A DNA stretch of 64,000 nucleotides, taken from positions 1-64,000 of the forward strand of contig NZ_CP076855.1 of NCBI RefSeq assembly GCF_018987265.1, in the 5' to 3' direction. The stretch comes from Rhizobium sp. WYJ-E13. GTDB lineage: Bacteria > Pseudomonadota > Alphaproteobacteria > Rhizobiales > Rhizobiaceae. Below the pieces are notes generated by a model that made no database searches, was not told the origin of the DNA, and was given only the letters and a program-made list of their open reading frames with translations. Each line of letters starts with the position of its first letter. Position 1 is the first letter of the stretch. Below are positions 28,387 through 38,912 of the stretch, in pieces. A program made the translations under genes and the position numbers.

Positions 28387-29187
28387 TCAGGCTTTGAGCG
28401 CCCAGAAGCCGACGGCGCCAGATTTCTTGTAGCCGATTCTTTCATAGACCGGGGCTCCGGCCTCGGTGGCCTGCAGGACGCTGCGCGTCAGACCGGTGCC
28501 CTTCCAGGCCTCTTGAAGCGCCTTGCGGCAAGTTGCCTCCCCAAAGCCTCGACGTTGGTGATCCGGAAGTGTCGCGACGAGGGCAAGAAAGAGCCGCCCA
28601 TCATGCTCAATAACAGAAGCCGTCGATACCGGATGGTCCTGGCTAAAGCCCAGATAGGTATAGGCTCTCTCGTGCCAGATGCGCGAGCCTAGCATGCCGT
28701 CGCGGACATCCTCGGCGCCCATGCCGTATGCCGCCGCGTTTATATCGAAGGCAAGGCGTGTATCGTCTTGTGTCGCAGCTCGCCTGAAGACGAGATCCTG
28801 ATGATGTGTTTCGCCCATGGGAAGGATGTCGCCTGCCATTGCATATCCTGAAAGGGCGCGTACCAAGCCTGCTTCGTTTGCAAGGTGCTCCAAATTGTTG
28901 CGAGCATCGGCATCGAGAAGATCTTCAAATAGCCAGAGAAAACCGCTTTTCGACTGATCTGCCATGTAGTTGGCGGCTTTTAACAGCCTGTCCTGCAACA
29001 GCTGCCCGTTCGCTTCCTCGTCCGTGAGCGTGAGCGTGTTGAAGAATGCGAACGCAGTGTCAGACCAGCGGATGCTGATGCCCGGAAGATCGCGCACCTC
29101 TCCCAATCCCCGGTCCCGGATGATGTCAGCCCAAACGCCAGCCAGTTGCTGGACGGATTCCTTCGCCTCTGTCGTTTCATTAAACAT
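28387..29187 (-). CDS. GNAT-family N-acetyltransferase
   Basis: A 266-residue protein with a C-terminal GNAT domain. The acetyl-CoA-binding motif A reads ATLPDHQRRGFGEATCRKAL (Q/RxxGxG/A form), followed by TEAGAPVYERIGYKKSG, the motif B strand and loop. The N-terminal 130 residues are helical and may form a second, degenerate GNAT-like lobe. The start at 29187 has a GAGGA site; the frame is open another 26 codons upstream. Substrate unknown. Confidence 0.88.
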   Translation of the reverse strand: MFNETTEAKESVQQLAGVWADIIRDRGLGEVRDLPGISIRWSDTAFAFFNTLTLTDEEANGQLLQDRLLKAANYMADQSKSGFLWLFEDLLDADARNNLEHLANEAGLVRALSGYAMAGDILPMGETHHQDLVFRRAATQDDTRLAFDINAAAYGMGAEDVRDGMLGSRIWHERAYTYLGFSQDHPVSTASVIEHDGRLFLALVATLPDHQRRGFGEATCRKALQEAWKGTGLTRSVLQATEAGAPVYERIGYKKSGAVGFWALKA

Positions 29188-29471
29188 TGCCAGTCCTCTT
29201 TCAATATGACGGCCAATTGTGGAGAGGACCCGTTGAGTGAGAATGTCAGGGGCGACTATTGTCATTGCAAATGCAATCGTTTAGCGGCTGCGGTCGCTCC
29301 ATATCGAACGATTGCCTTGACCGGACTGTTGTGACATCGCGCAGGATTGCACGAGGTCACAACAAGTTCGGGGAATTGGTATTTGCCCCTATACGCGGGC
29401 ATGATTGAAACTATTCTTCGCGCCGCTATCGTACGCTCAAAAAGGCAGAAGCGGTATTGGAGAGAGGGCTG

Positions 29472-30512
29472 ATGCTCAACGCGGTTGACATTCAAGATCA
29501 GGAGGGTCGTGAACATGCAGCCCCGATGATCGACCCTTTCGGGCGGGCGGTGACGTATCTGCGCGTCTCCGTCACCGATCGCTGCGACTTCCGCTGCACC
29601 TATTGCATGGCGGAAAACATGACCTTCCTGCCGAAGAAGGATCTGCTGACGCTGGAAGAGCTCGACCGGCTCTGTTCCGCCTTTATCGCCAAAGGCGTGC
29701 GCAAGATAAGGCTGACTGGCGGTGAGCCGCTGGTGCGCAAGAATATCATGTATCTGGTGCGCCAACTCGGAAAGCAGATCGGCTCCGGCTTGGATGAGCT
29801 GACGATCACCACCAACGGCTCGCAGCTCGCCCGCCATGCGCAAGAGCTCTACGATTGCGGCGTGCGCCGCATCAACGTCTCGCTCGACACGCTCGATCCC
29901 GACAAGTTCCGCAGGATCACCCGCTGGGGCGATTTCGCCAAGGTGATGGAAGGCATCGATGCCGCCGAGAAGGCCGGCCTGAAGATCAAGCTCAATGCCG
30001 TGGCACTGAAGGATTTCAACGAGGCGGAAATGCCCGCCATGCTGCGTTTCGCGCATGGCCGCGGCATGGATCTCACCGTCATCGAAACCATGCCGATGGG
30101 CGAGATCGAAGAAGACCGCACCGACCAGTACCTGCCGCTCTCCAAGCTGCGCGCCGATCTCGAAGCGCAGTTCACGCTCACCGATATCGACTACCAGACC
30201 GGCGGCCCTGCCCGTTACGTTCGCGTCGCGGAAACCGGCGGCCGCCTCGGCTTCATCACGCCCCTCACCCATAATTTCTGCGAGAGCTGCAACCGCGTGC
30301 GCCTGACCTGCACCGGCACGCTCTATATGTGCCTCGGCCAGAACGACGCCGCCGACCTGCGCGCCGCATTGCGCGCCACCGAAGACGACGGTCTGTTGCA
30401 TGCGGCCATCGACGAGGCGATCACCCGCAAGCCCAAGGGCCACGATTTCATCATCGACCGCACCCATAACAGGCCCGCCGTTGCCAGGCACATGAACGTT
30501 ACGGGTGGGTGA
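29472..30512 (+). CDS. moaA: GTP 3',8-cyclase, molybdenum cofactor biosynthesis protein A
   Basis: A 346-residue radical-SAM enzyme that converts GTP to 3',8-cyclo-GTP, the first step of molybdopterin synthesis. The N-terminal iron-sulfur site is Cys38-xxx-Cys42-xx-Cys45 (CDFRCTYC), and the C-terminal second cluster is [20 protein letters not shown]. It ends with the Gly-Gly pair that MoaA needs for activity. The ATG at 29472 has a GAGAGAGG site. No other molybdopterin gene (moaB, moaC, moaD/E) is in the window, so this is a lone copy. Its sequence appears richer in G/C-ending codons than neighbouring genes, as expected of a chromosome-like or recently acquired copy. Confidence 0.96.
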   Translation: MLNAVDIQDQEGREHAAPMIDPFGRAVTYLRVSVTDRCDFRCTYCMAENMTFLPKKDLLTLEELDRLCSAFIAKGVRKIRLTGGEPLVRKNIMYLVRQLGKQIGSGLDELTITTNGSQLARHAQELYDCGVRRINVSLDTLDPDKFRRITRWGDFAKVMEGIDAAEKAGLKIKLNAVALKDFNEAEMPAMLRFAHGRGMDLTVIETMPMGEIEEDRTDQYLPLSKLRADLEAQFTLTDIDYQTGGPARYVRVAETGGRLGFITPLTHNFCESCNRVRLTCTGTLYMCLGQNDAADLRAALRATEDDGLLHAAIDEAITRKPKGHDFIIDRTHNRPAVARHMNVTGG

Positions 30513-30696
30513 TCGATAGGGCGGCGGCCCTGACACAGCTTGACGAGAGGGCCTCGTTCTGGATCGTGTTCGGAAACTGGTACCTTGCCAGTGTCGCAAT
30601 CAGTCAGGATTTTCGCTTTCTAGGCCAGCGGTGATATTGGTGTAATCGGCCGAGACCATTCGTCGGGACCGTTCTCCTGCAGAGTTGTTCTCTTCG

Positions 30697-30984
30697 TCAT
30701 AGGCCCCTGCGCGACCGAGAGAGCAGCGTCGATCGGCCCGTTCCCTCGTACATCCGGAAACTTTCTCGGTCATACCCCCAATTCTCGTCGTTTGCATGGG
30801 CAAGGGCGCTGTGCCGGGTCAGCTTGCCCGTCGCCTGATCCAAGGCTGCGTTGCCGTCCGGTCCGGGTATCTCGCTATCCAAGTAACGCCTGAGCGTTTC
30901 CAGGTGAGCAAATCGATCCCGGTTCTCCTCGTCGATCGATGCCGACTTGCGCAATATCTGTCTACAGGCTTTAAAGATATTCAT
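30697..30984 (-). CDS. Small hypothetical protein
   Basis: A 95-residue ORF with a GGAAGGA site upstream of its ATG. It begins MNIFKACRQILRKSASIDEE and continues HLETLRRYLDSEIPGPDG; the last 25 residues are Ser/Arg-rich. No family is recognised. It lies between moaA and the carboxymuconolactone-decarboxylase-like gene, on the minus strand. Confidence 0.45.
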   Translation of the reverse strand: MNIFKACRQILRKSASIDEENRDRFAHLETLRRYLDSEIPGPDGNAALDQATGKLTRHSALAHANDENWGYDRESFRMYEGTGRSTLLSRSRRGL

Positions 30985-31095
30985 ACCTGTCCTTCCAAGT
31001 TGAGCGGTACAAGGATTGAAAAGGGAGGTACGAGCCGGAAAACGCGGCCAGGACGTCGCCGGCCGAAATCCTTCGTGCCTGTCGCAGGGGCATCG

Positions 31096-31653
31096 TTACT
31101 CTTGCGGCTCTTGCTGCACAGCCGCGACAAAGGATGCCAGCGCTTCAGGCGGAAGCCGGTCCAGCTCGACGTCGAGAGAGACGGTAATGCAGGCCACGGT
31201 GAATGCCGCGCCGATGACACCTAACAGCTCGACAATCTGACGATCATCCAGATGTCTCTTGACCGCCAAGACAGCCTCCTCGGGCACTCGGGTTAGCCCG
31301 ACTGCGTCCACCAGTGCAAGTATACTCCGCTGTCGGTCGGAAAATACATCAGTCGGGAATTTAACGTTCTGCAGCGCCTCGATCTGGGCTTCTGTCAATC
31401 CGGCGTTGCGCGCCAGATCTTCGTGCATGCCCCACACATATTGTGCGCCGTGCTTTTGTGCCATTCTCAGAAGAACAAGCTCCCTGTCCGCCGCAGGCAG
31501 TGCCAAGTTGCACATCTGAATGCCGACGATTTTCACGAAAGCCTCGGCCCAGATAGGCGCGTTAAAGATGGCGCGCAGCAGATTGGCCTTTTGCGAGGCC
31601 TTCAGAATATCCGTGTATATACAATCGTCGACATAGCCAATTCTAGCCATCAT
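31096..31653 (-). CDS. Carboxymuconolactone decarboxylase-family protein without CxxC
   Basis: A 185-residue protein of the AhpD/CMD fold. The active region reads AQKHGAQYVWGMHEDLARNA followed by GLTEAQIEAL, with His but without the CxxC pair, like true 4-carboxymuconolactone decarboxylases and their non-peroxidase relatives. The start at 31653 (two Met codons) has a GAGGGAGC site. Function could be decarboxylation or a related reaction on an aromatic catabolite. It lies upstream of no obvious partner on its strand. Confidence 0.85.
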   Translation of the reverse strand: MMARIGYVDDCIYTDILKASQKANLLRAIFNAPIWAEAFVKIVGIQMCNLALPAADRELVLLRMAQKHGAQYVWGMHEDLARNAGLTEAQIEALQNVKFPTDVFSDRQRSILALVDAVGLTRVPEEAVLAVKRHLDDRQIVELLGVIGAAFTVACITVSLDVELDRLPPEALASFVAAVQQEPQE

Positions 31654-32030
31654 GTATGCTCCCTCGTCGCGAGGCTGAACTTTCGCTCCAGCCCATTGCC
31701 GGCAAATTCCTATGCGCGCGTAATCAGTTCCCAATGTCTCAAACGCGCATTCATGCGGTATGCAGCAGGACAGGGCAGGGCGTCACTTAGTCTCGCCGCT
31801 TTGCTCGCCGAAATTGCAGTTTAGCAACGAACCCTCCTGCGCTTACCTGCAGCTTTTCCGCGCGAGCCCGGGGCGGAGCTTGCGGTAGGCGGCAGACAGC
31901 CCGGCGGTGGTGGATCTAGTGTTCTTGCGAGCTAATCGCTCTGATCGCGAATCTCAATGTCCTGTTCATTTGGGGGCGCGGACTGTGTGTTTCCGAGCGA
32001 TACATCAACATGCAATTTCGCCCTCGCGTG
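31654..32030. other. Intergenic, nothing recognised
   Basis: No gene recognised between the CMD-family and SDR genes, both on the minus strand. Confidence 0.4.
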
Positions 32031-32819
32031 CTAGCGCGCCCATCGAGCCAGTCGCTCCCCGTAGGCACGAACAACCCAACGCCAGGCACTATCACCAAGC
32101 AGGCAGCGCAGCGGAGGTTCTCGATTGTCAACGAGCGCAAGTACGTCCGCGACCGTAGAGCTCGGGTCTCCTGGGACCTCTGATCCCAGTGATCCGTATA
32201 GTTTGCTTCTCGCCTCCTCGTAGGCCTCAATCGGAGTCGAGAAGCGGATCGCCGAGGAAAAGTCCGTGGCATACATGACGGGCTCGAGGATCGAGACCTT
32301 GATACCAAGATGCGAGACTTCCAATGCCAACGACTCCATCATCCCCTCAAGGGCCCACTTTGATGAATTGTAAAGGCCGATAGTCGGCTGGCCCAGAAGG
32401 CCACTGACGCTTGAAACTGCGATAACATGACCCGCTTTCCGGGCGCGCATCGCTGGCAGAACAGCTCTGGTTGTCCAGAGCGCACCCAGCAGATTTGTGT
32501 CGAACAACTTGCGGGCGTCTGCTTCGTCCACCTCTTCGAGTGCACCTGCGAGGCAATATCCAGCATTGTTGATCAACACATCGATCCGCCCAAAATGGTC
32601 AAGAGCGCTCTGAACCGCGTTGGCCGCTTCGGCAGCATTCGTTACGTCGAGCTTGACTGGGAGGACACGCTCGCCGTGCTTCGCTTTCAGATCTGCGACG
32701 CTTTCCAGATCGCGGACGGCTGCTACGACGCTATCTCCACGATCAAGGGCTGCCTGTGCCCAAGTTTTCCCAAGGCCGCGGGAGGCGCCGGTGATAAACC
32801 AAACTTTCAATTTACTCAT
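32031..32819 (-). CDS. Short-chain dehydrogenase/reductase
   Basis: A 262-residue classical SDR. It has the dinucleotide-binding GASRGLG at residues 11-17, the structural NNAG, the active-site Ser in VSSVSGLLG and the catalytic YxxxK as YNSSK. VVAAVRDLESV after the first strand has Arg at the position that favours NADP(H). A GGAGCG site is present. It resembles the group annotated as oxidoreductase acting on ketones or aldehydes. Confidence 0.94.
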   Translation of the reverse strand: MSKLKVWFITGASRGLGKTWAQAALDRGDSVVAAVRDLESVADLKAKHGERVLPVKLDVTNAAEAANAVQSALDHFGRIDVLINNAGYCLAGALEEVDEADARKLFDTNLLGALWTTRAVLPAMRARKAGHVIAVSSVSGLLGQPTIGLYNSSKWALEGMMESLALEVSHLGIKVSILEPVMYATDFSSAIRFSTPIEAYEEARSKLYGSLGSEVPGDPSSTVADVLALVDNREPPLRCLLGDSAWRWVVRAYGERLARWAR

Positions 32820-34899
32820 CGCTCCGCTTTCCCTTCGTTCAGGCTGAAATCTAAAGGGATTACGGCCACACCTACAAATGCTACCTTCTTACAAATGTAG
32901 CCTCGGCCCTGCTTTAGGCTTCAGATTTCATGTGTCGTTCGTATCCGGTTTGCGGCCGTTTCTGCATCGCCTCCCGCCGCGCTTCGGGTGCGCGGGAAGT
33001 ATAGGGGAGGGTGTTTCGAACATCCGCTTCGATTGGCCCCGCGATCCGATGAACTCCCGCCATAGCGACAGCTTATCGACCGTCAGCGAAAGCCGGACGA
33101 GCATTGCGGCTCGCTGATCCGAGGTTTCGTCGTTAAGCGGCATCATCGCCAAGCTGCGCAAGTGGTTGTTGCAGGCCTCCATCAGATTGGCGATCGCTCT
33201 CGGCAAATGCTGTTCGGCCGAGGCTTGCAGCTTCTCAGCCCAATTATGGTGAGCCGACAGAACTCCAGCCTCGGCAGCAATCCATGGGCTTTTGTGCCTG
33301 CCGTACGGCGAAATAGCTTCGCCTTTCGTCTGTCGACAATTGATTGCGATCCCCTCTTTGCCAATGCTTGCGTGCCGCTGGAATCGCGTGTCTGAGAAAT
33401 GTCAGGCGTGATCTCTGCTTCCCCAACCTGCTGCTGCAGCATCGCAGGCGTGTCTGCTACTGTCCAACCCTCAGCGCGCTCGCCTTGCCGGAAGGCATCG
33501 GCGGCGCGCAGATAGACGGCGAGCGTTTGCTTTCGCCGCTGCGCGATTGATGCGTCCTCGGACGTTCCTCTATCAAGCTTTGCCAAGGCCTCGCCCCTTC
33601 ATCGGACAACGACAGCAATCCGGCCGTCCGCCACAGCCGACGTCGCCGCGCCAGCTGTGACCGATGCCAGGTCGAGACCATGGGTCTTGAGGTAGGCCAG
33701 TGCACCGGCTGCCCTGCCGACGTCGGCTCCACATGCAGTGGCGAGGGCTTCAACAATCAGGGCGGCGTAGCTGAAGCGGAAAGGGTGAGCCGCCTCGGAG
33801 CGCGGAAGCGACGCGAGAATGTCTGCGATCAGCATGCTTGTTTCGGCCACTCCGGAGGTTCTGGAGCCTTGCGCCTGCTTTCGCCCCGTGCTCAGGTCGG
33901 CGAGGGGAAATGTCTCACCCCCGCTTGCCAGCTCGTCATGACGCCAGCGCCGACCACCGGCGGGTTGGCGCGGCGCGCTTGGCGCCTGGCGTTCGACAAA
34001 TCGCGCGACGGCGAATTCAGCCAGTTTTTCTTTATCCAAGGCGGCAAGGAACAGCATCACCTCGCGCCGATCCTCCTCCCTGATCTCGGCAGAGGACTTG
34101 ATCGGATTGCGGATGACGGAGGGCAACGCAACGCCGACGGTCCCTGGCTTGCCGATCCGCTCCTCGGCCACCATGCGAGCCACCTGACGCGTCTGGGACG
34201 CCGTCTGCCCGTTCAATACAGCATGTGAGGGCGTCAACCTGCATTGTTGGCCGTTAGTTGCTTCCCATTTTCGATAACCGGCAGAGTCGCCGGCAGGGCC
34301 TCCAGACGACCGGCATAGGGTGCGACGCCCTGGCTGGTGCTGATCGACCCTGCCGAATGATGCATTTCGACCATGATGATCCAGGGCGCCCTGGCCCCAC
34401 GGCCCTTGCGGTATCGACGAAAAATGTCCGCGTGGAACGCAACCAGTCTTGGATATCTGCCATTGACGCTCTCGTTTTCTGATAGCAAGGCTGAATGATC
34501 GCAATGGGAAGGGTTCGAGCCAAGCTTAGGCGGGCAACATCACCGTTTTGTGAATGAAAGCCCGCCGCCGGTACCGAAGCCGAAAGCAAAATAGTCAATT
34601 ATTTCAGCTGAAATGAATGCAGCCGCTTATCCCACCTGCAATGCAAGGTCAATCAGGCGTGAGGATTGTAGCGGTTTTTCCTCGGTCGGTTATGTTGGAG
34701 CTCGGCTGGCAGGCCGGTGATCCAGACAGCTATTCTGTTGGCCCCCAACGTCATGTTGGAAAGGTTACATAAGTGCATATCAGCGACGGCAAGACCATGC
34801 GAGCAACACATCGCGTGGAGACCGCCTGACATCGGGGACAGGCGTATCGCCGCCGGTCTCGCTGGAAAATTCTTCTGAAACCAAGCGCGGAGCAAGAGG
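32820..34899 (-). other. Two-kilobase stretch of apparently decayed minus-strand coding sequence
   Basis: No intact gene was recognised. The minus strand has several overlapping frames that each look protein-like for part of their length, for example 33206-33040 (AIANLMEACNNHLRSLAMMP, then AAMLVRLSLTVDKLSLWREF), 33586-33250 and the 301-codon ORF 33599-34504 whose C-terminal third reads FRFSYAALIVEALATACGAD. Frame changes between segments suggest one or more broken genes. I cannot name the family. Upstream of the catalase (34600-34899) is ordinary promoter-length sequence. Confidence 0.4.
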
Positions 34900-36357
34900 A
34901 TGAACGAAAAACCAAACCGACTGCTGACTTATGCCAATGGCGCGCCGGTCAGCGACAATGTCAATATTCAGACGGCGGGTCCCCACGGCCCGGCGCTGTT
35001 GCAAGATCTCTGGCTGATGGAAAAGCTGGCCCATTTTTCCCGCGAGGTGATCCCGGAACGGCGCATGCATGCGAAAGGAGCCGGCGCCCATGGGACCTTT
35101 ACGGTCACTCATGACATTTCCCATTATACCAAGGCAAAGATCTTTTCCGAGATCGGCAAGACGACGCCAATGCTCGCGCGATTTTCTACCGTTGCCGGCG
35201 AGCGGGGGGCAGCCGACGCCGAGCGCGACATCCGGGGATTTGCCCTGCGTTTTTACACCGAGGACGGCAACTGGGACGTGGTCGGCAATAACACGCCAGT
35301 CTTCTTCTTCCGTGATCCGCTGCGTTTTCCTGATCTCAACCATGCAATCAAGCGCGATCCGCGCACCGGCTTGCGGTCGGCAGACAACAACTGGGATTTC
35401 TGGACCGGACTTCCTGAGGCACTACACCAGGTGACGATCGTCATGAGTGAGCGTGGCATACCGAAGAGCTTTCGCCATATGCATGGATTCGGCAGCCACA
35501 CCTTCAGTTTTATCGACACCGATAATCAGCGCACCTGGGTCAAATTTCATTTCCGCACGCAGCAGGGTATCCAGAATCTCTCAGACGAGCAGGCAGAGGC
35601 ACTTGTCGGGCGCGACCGAGAATCCCATCAGCGCGATCTGTTCAACAGTATCGAATCGGGTGCATTCCCGAAATGGACGCTCTTCGTCCAGGTCATGAGC
35701 GAGACCGAGGCCAAAGCCTTTCCGTTTAATCCTTTCGACCTGACCAAGGTATGGTCAAAGAAGCAGTTTCCGTTAATCGAGGTCGGTGTCGTCGAGCTGA
35801 ACCGCAATCCTGACAATTTTTTCGCGGAGATCGAACAGGCAGCCTTCACACCCGCCAATCTTGTTCCGGGTATCAGCGTTTCGCCTGACAGGATGTTGCA
35901 GGCAAGGTTGTTTTCCTATGGCGATGCCGCGCGCTACCGGCTCGGCGTCAATCATCACCAGATCCCCGTAAACGCCCCCAAATGCCCGTATCACAGCTAT
36001 CATCGCGACGGCGCGATGCGTATCGACGGCAATCTGGGTGGGACTCCGAGCTATTGGCCGAACACGAAGGGTGAGTGGGTGGATCAGCCCTATCTCAACG
36101 AGCCGCCGCTTGCCGTCGACGGCCCGGCAGATCACTACGATCATCGTTTGGACGACGATCACTACCAACAGCCTGGAGACCTATTCCGCATGATGAGCGC
36201 ACAACAGCAGCAGGTGCTGTTTGACAATACCGCACGGGCGATGGGAGACGCCCGTCTCGAGGTCAAGCAGAGGCATATCGACAATTGCTCACTCGCCGAC
36301 CCGGCCTACGGCGCCGGGGTGGCGAGTGCCCTACAGCATCTTGGATCCATGCGGTAG
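34900..36357 (+). CDS. Monofunctional heme catalase
   Basis: A 485-residue small-subunit (clade 3 size) catalase that breaks down hydrogen peroxide. The catalytic His57 is in [13 protein letters not shown], the distal Asn near 130 in [14 protein letters not shown], and the proximal heme-ligand Tyr340 in [14 protein letters not shown]. All key residues are intact. The ATG is preceded by GCGGAGCAAGAGG. No regulator (OxyR) adjoins it. It fits the oxidative-stress theme of this region. Confidence 0.97.
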   Translation: MNEKPNRLLTYANGAPVSDNVNIQTAGPHGPALLQDLWLMEKLAHFSREVIPERRMHAKGAGAHGTFTVTHDISHYTKAKIFSEIGKTTPMLARFSTVAGERGAADAERDIRGFALRFYTEDGNWDVVGNNTPVFFFRDPLRFPDLNHAIKRDPRTGLRSADNNWDFWTGLPEALHQVTIVMSERGIPKSFRHMHGFGSHTFSFIDTDNQRTWVKFHFRTQQGIQNLSDEQAEALVGRDRESHQRDLFNSIESGAFPKWTLFVQVMSETEAKAFPFNPFDLTKVWSKKQFPLIEVGVVELNRNPDNFFAEIEQAAFTPANLVPGISVSPDRMLQARLFSYGDAARYRLGVNHHQIPVNAPKCPYHSYHRDGAMRIDGNLGGTPSYWPNTKGEWVDQPYLNEPPLAVDGPADHYDHRLDDDHYQQPGDLFRMMSAQQQQVLFDNTARAMGDARLEVKQRHIDNCSLADPAYGAGVASALQHLGSMR

Positions 36358-36493
36358 GGCATGGCCGCTTGAACGCTTCGCGCGTAAATGGACCGGGCAG
36401 GCGTTGCTGCCCGGTGTCGCGCGTCCACAAACGAAGTCCTCCTCAAAGCGTGCTGTCGAAAACACGACACGCGCCGATGGCGCGGCCACGGCT

Positions 36494-37012
36494 TCAATTG
36501 CTCCCGGCGACCCTCGTCTGCATGGCGGGGCTGTCGACGCGGTCTCCGTCGGTGATACCAAGTCGCGACACGGTTCCGCCAGCTAGTTCGACGGCATATC
36601 TGGCGGGGGCACGCGACGCGATGATGTGGTGAGAAAATGGCACGGCGTTGGTCTTGATGCTGATTATGACGCCGGAGGCGTCGAGGAACAGCATGTCGAG
36701 CGGTATGAACGTGTTTTTCATCCACATTCGTACCGTTTGCAGGTGATCGAACGCAAAGAGCATGCCGCGATCAGGTGCCAACCCGGTACGGTACATGAGA
36801 CCGCGTTGCAGTTGCGCGGGGCTGAGGGCGATTTCAACCGTGAACGAAAAACGCTCACCCCCTGCCGTCTCGATCGTCAGCGGAGCGGTTTGAAACTCGA
36901 CACGCACCGGTTTCGATCCCGCCCTGCCGATTATGACGATGAACAGGACGCCAGCAACGGCAAATGCACATGCAAGCAAGCAGCGTTTCAGTGGAGCCTG
37001 GTAAGGTCTCAT
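36494..37012 (-). CDS. DUF192 exported protein
   Basis: A 172-residue protein with an N-terminal membrane segment (LLACAFAVAGVLFIVIIG) and a DUF192 domain: LQRGLMYRTGLAPDRGMLFA, then VRMWMKNTFIPLDMLFLD. DUF192 proteins are small secreted or membrane proteins of unknown function. The start at 37012 has a GGGAA site. It lies just downstream of the coupling-protein relic on the same strand, where DUF192 genes are often found in rhizobial transfer clusters. Confidence 0.9.
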   Translation of the reverse strand: MRPYQAPLKRCLLACAFAVAGVLFIVIIGRAGSKPVRVEFQTAPLTIETAGGERFSFTVEIALSPAQLQRGLMYRTGLAPDRGMLFAFDHLQTVRMWMKNTFIPLDMLFLDASGVIISIKTNAVPFSHHIIASRAPARYAVELAGGTVSRLGITDGDRVDSPAMQTRVAGSN

Positions 37013-37085
37013 TCTGAGTTCCCGCTTCGAAAACGACAAGGAATGGGCGCAAACGTCACGCTGAATGCGCGTTGTCGCTGCGAGA

Positions 37086-38340
37086 TCAGGGAAGAGCTTT
37101 GTTGGTCCGTGGCGAGTCGGCCTGGCTGGCGGGAGCCCGGCTGAAGCGGTTGGCTGCGACCTGGCGGTCCGGTTCGGGGCGGCGGAAATAGATCGCGCGA
37201 CCGTAGCAGAGCGGCTTTGCTCCGCGAATGACGATGAAGGCCTCGTCGGTGCGGCAGTCGTTCATCAGCTCGTCCTTGCGAATGAGCGGTCTTGCCATCT
37301 CTAATATGTGTGCCGCGCGGCAGGCTGTCGAGCGAAAAGGCGTTGCCGAAGGTTGCCTTGTTGCTGCCCTCGGACAGCGGTTCCACGCCGCATTGCTCGA
37401 AACTTTCCAGTTCGCGAGCCGTGTCGAGATCCTGAACCACCGCGTAGGTGCGATGAGAGACACCGTCATACAACTCCCGCTTGCCCTCCTTTTCCCATTG
37501 TTTTTCAAGCTGTCCGACGGACTGGTAGAGACGTTGCAGGGTAATGCCATATTTGTGTCCGGCGTCACGCGCCGTCTCGATGATCTCCATTGGTCCGAGC
37601 CGGGCGACCTCATCGAGCAAATAAAGAATGGGGCCTTTGCTTCTGCCGTCCGCCTCGTAGGCAGCATTCAAAAGCGCTCCAATAACGGTGCGGCCAACTG
37701 GCGGCGTGGTTTGTAATGCCTTCAGCGAAATCTCCAGGAAAGTTGAGCATTTTCCTGACAGAATCTCCGATGAGCTAAAGCCTTTTCCGGAAACAAGCGC
37801 GGCAAAGGCGCCGTTGGCGAGCCACGCGCTCGACTCATCTGCATTGGCGTACATGCCCGAAAAGGTCTCGTCGACGTTTCCCATCAGGGGGCCGGCATAG
37901 TCACGCGCAAGAGAGCTGTGGCTTGTGGCATGGATCGCAGCCAGGATCTGGCGCATTTCCTTTTCCGGTCTGGCGAGACCGTTCCGCAACTGCCTCAGCG
38001 TCTTTTGTTCGGGCGCAAGATACCTATCCCAGAGAATATGGGCGAGGAGACAGGCTGTCATGGCCTTGCCGCGACAGGTGAAGAAGCTGCTGTGGGCGCT
38101 GGCGTTGGCCGGCGCGTCGCCCGCCATCCAGACGGCCACCGAAAAGACATTCGTGATTGCCATCGGGGCCTTGATGTCGATCCAGTCCAGCACGTTGAAA
38201 CCTGCTCCGTTGTCCAACAACAATTCATGAACCTTATGCCCCATCGCCTGCCGGACGCATGACACCATCGGACCGAGCTCGCCTGAAGGATCAAGGATCA
38301 CGGTCGATCCGGTCCATGTCAAAAAGGGTTGAGACCGCTG
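37086..38340 (-). pseudogene. Truncated and frameshifted VirD4/TraG coupling protein
   Basis: From about 38331 the minus strand reads QPFLTWTGSTVILDPSGELG followed by MVSCVRQAMGHKV, then SSFFTCRGKAMTACLLAHI, and the Walker B-like GPILYLLDEVARLGPMEIIE with GITLQRLYQSVGQLEKQW. This is the ATPase domain of a type IV coupling protein, which links relaxosome to transfer channel. The N-terminal part with membrane anchor and Walker A loop is missing. At about 37300 the frame changes; the other frame continues with MARPLIRKDELMNDCRTDEA, the conserved C-terminal end, to the stop at 37086. Non-functional as it stands. Confidence 0.88.
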
Positions 38341-38530
38341 ACGTACTTTTGAACGAACCGGATCGAACAGGATGAGGGAGCGACTGCGGTGCGCATCGGC
38401 GCGCCAAGCGATAAAATTCGTCCATCTCCAAGGGATCTGCGTTCGCCGACGCCACGCCCATGCCACCTGCAAGCGTGGCGGTAAATGCCGCAGCCTGAAC
38501 CAGGAGATCGACAAATTCCCAACGATTCAC
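38341..38530 (-). pseudogene. Possible N-terminal fragment of an exported dehydrogenase small subunit
   Basis: A GTG-started frame at 38530 reads NRWEFVDLLVQAAAFTATLA, then GGMGVASANADPLEMDEFYR LARRCAPQ. This resembles a Tat-type leader followed by the start of a gluconate/sorbitol dehydrogenase small subunit, but the twin-Arg is Asn-Arg and the frame is lost where the coupling-protein sequence begins. It may be the junction of a rearrangement that also removed the coupling protein's N-terminus. Tentative. Confidence 0.3.
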
Positions 38531-38912
38531 GAGTAATCTTCAAGTCCTTCATACGTCGAGGCGGTCGACTGTCTGTCGCGCTTGAAATCTTGCCGGAAGA
38601 TTTGGCTGCCTCGTGTTAACCGAGCATGTGCGGTCAGGCAGGTCCAGTTTCATCTGCAGTCAATTGGCATCATTGCGCCATGTTGGAGATCTCGTTGGGA
38701 CTCGACGTTCGATTCGCTGGCCGGAAAACGATGAGGGATGGGGTGACGACGGACATCCCGAGCGAGGCGCTTTCCTCGATTGGCGGCGCGCTCAAGCAAT
38801 TGCTTCAGTTTACGCAATTGTTTCTTGCGTATCTTCGAGGTTCAGAAACACCGCCAATGATCGCATCTTCTTCACGACGGCAAGATCGTCGGTCCTAACT
38901 AGGAGAAATTCG
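38531..38912. other. Intergenic, nothing recognised
   Basis: Divergent upstream region. An ORF is open on the + strand from 38613 into the next gene, but the homologous part begins at 38913. Confidence 0.4.

Noticed and set aside
29262..30599. Long minus-strand ORF (445 codons) over moaA
   Set aside because: It is the mirror of moaA, whose iron-sulfur motifs are all intact on the + strand; the minus reading has no family features.
38613..38912. N-terminal extension of the AhpD-fold protein at 38913
   Set aside because: Residues are Arg/Ser-rich without homology, and AGGAG stands before 38913.
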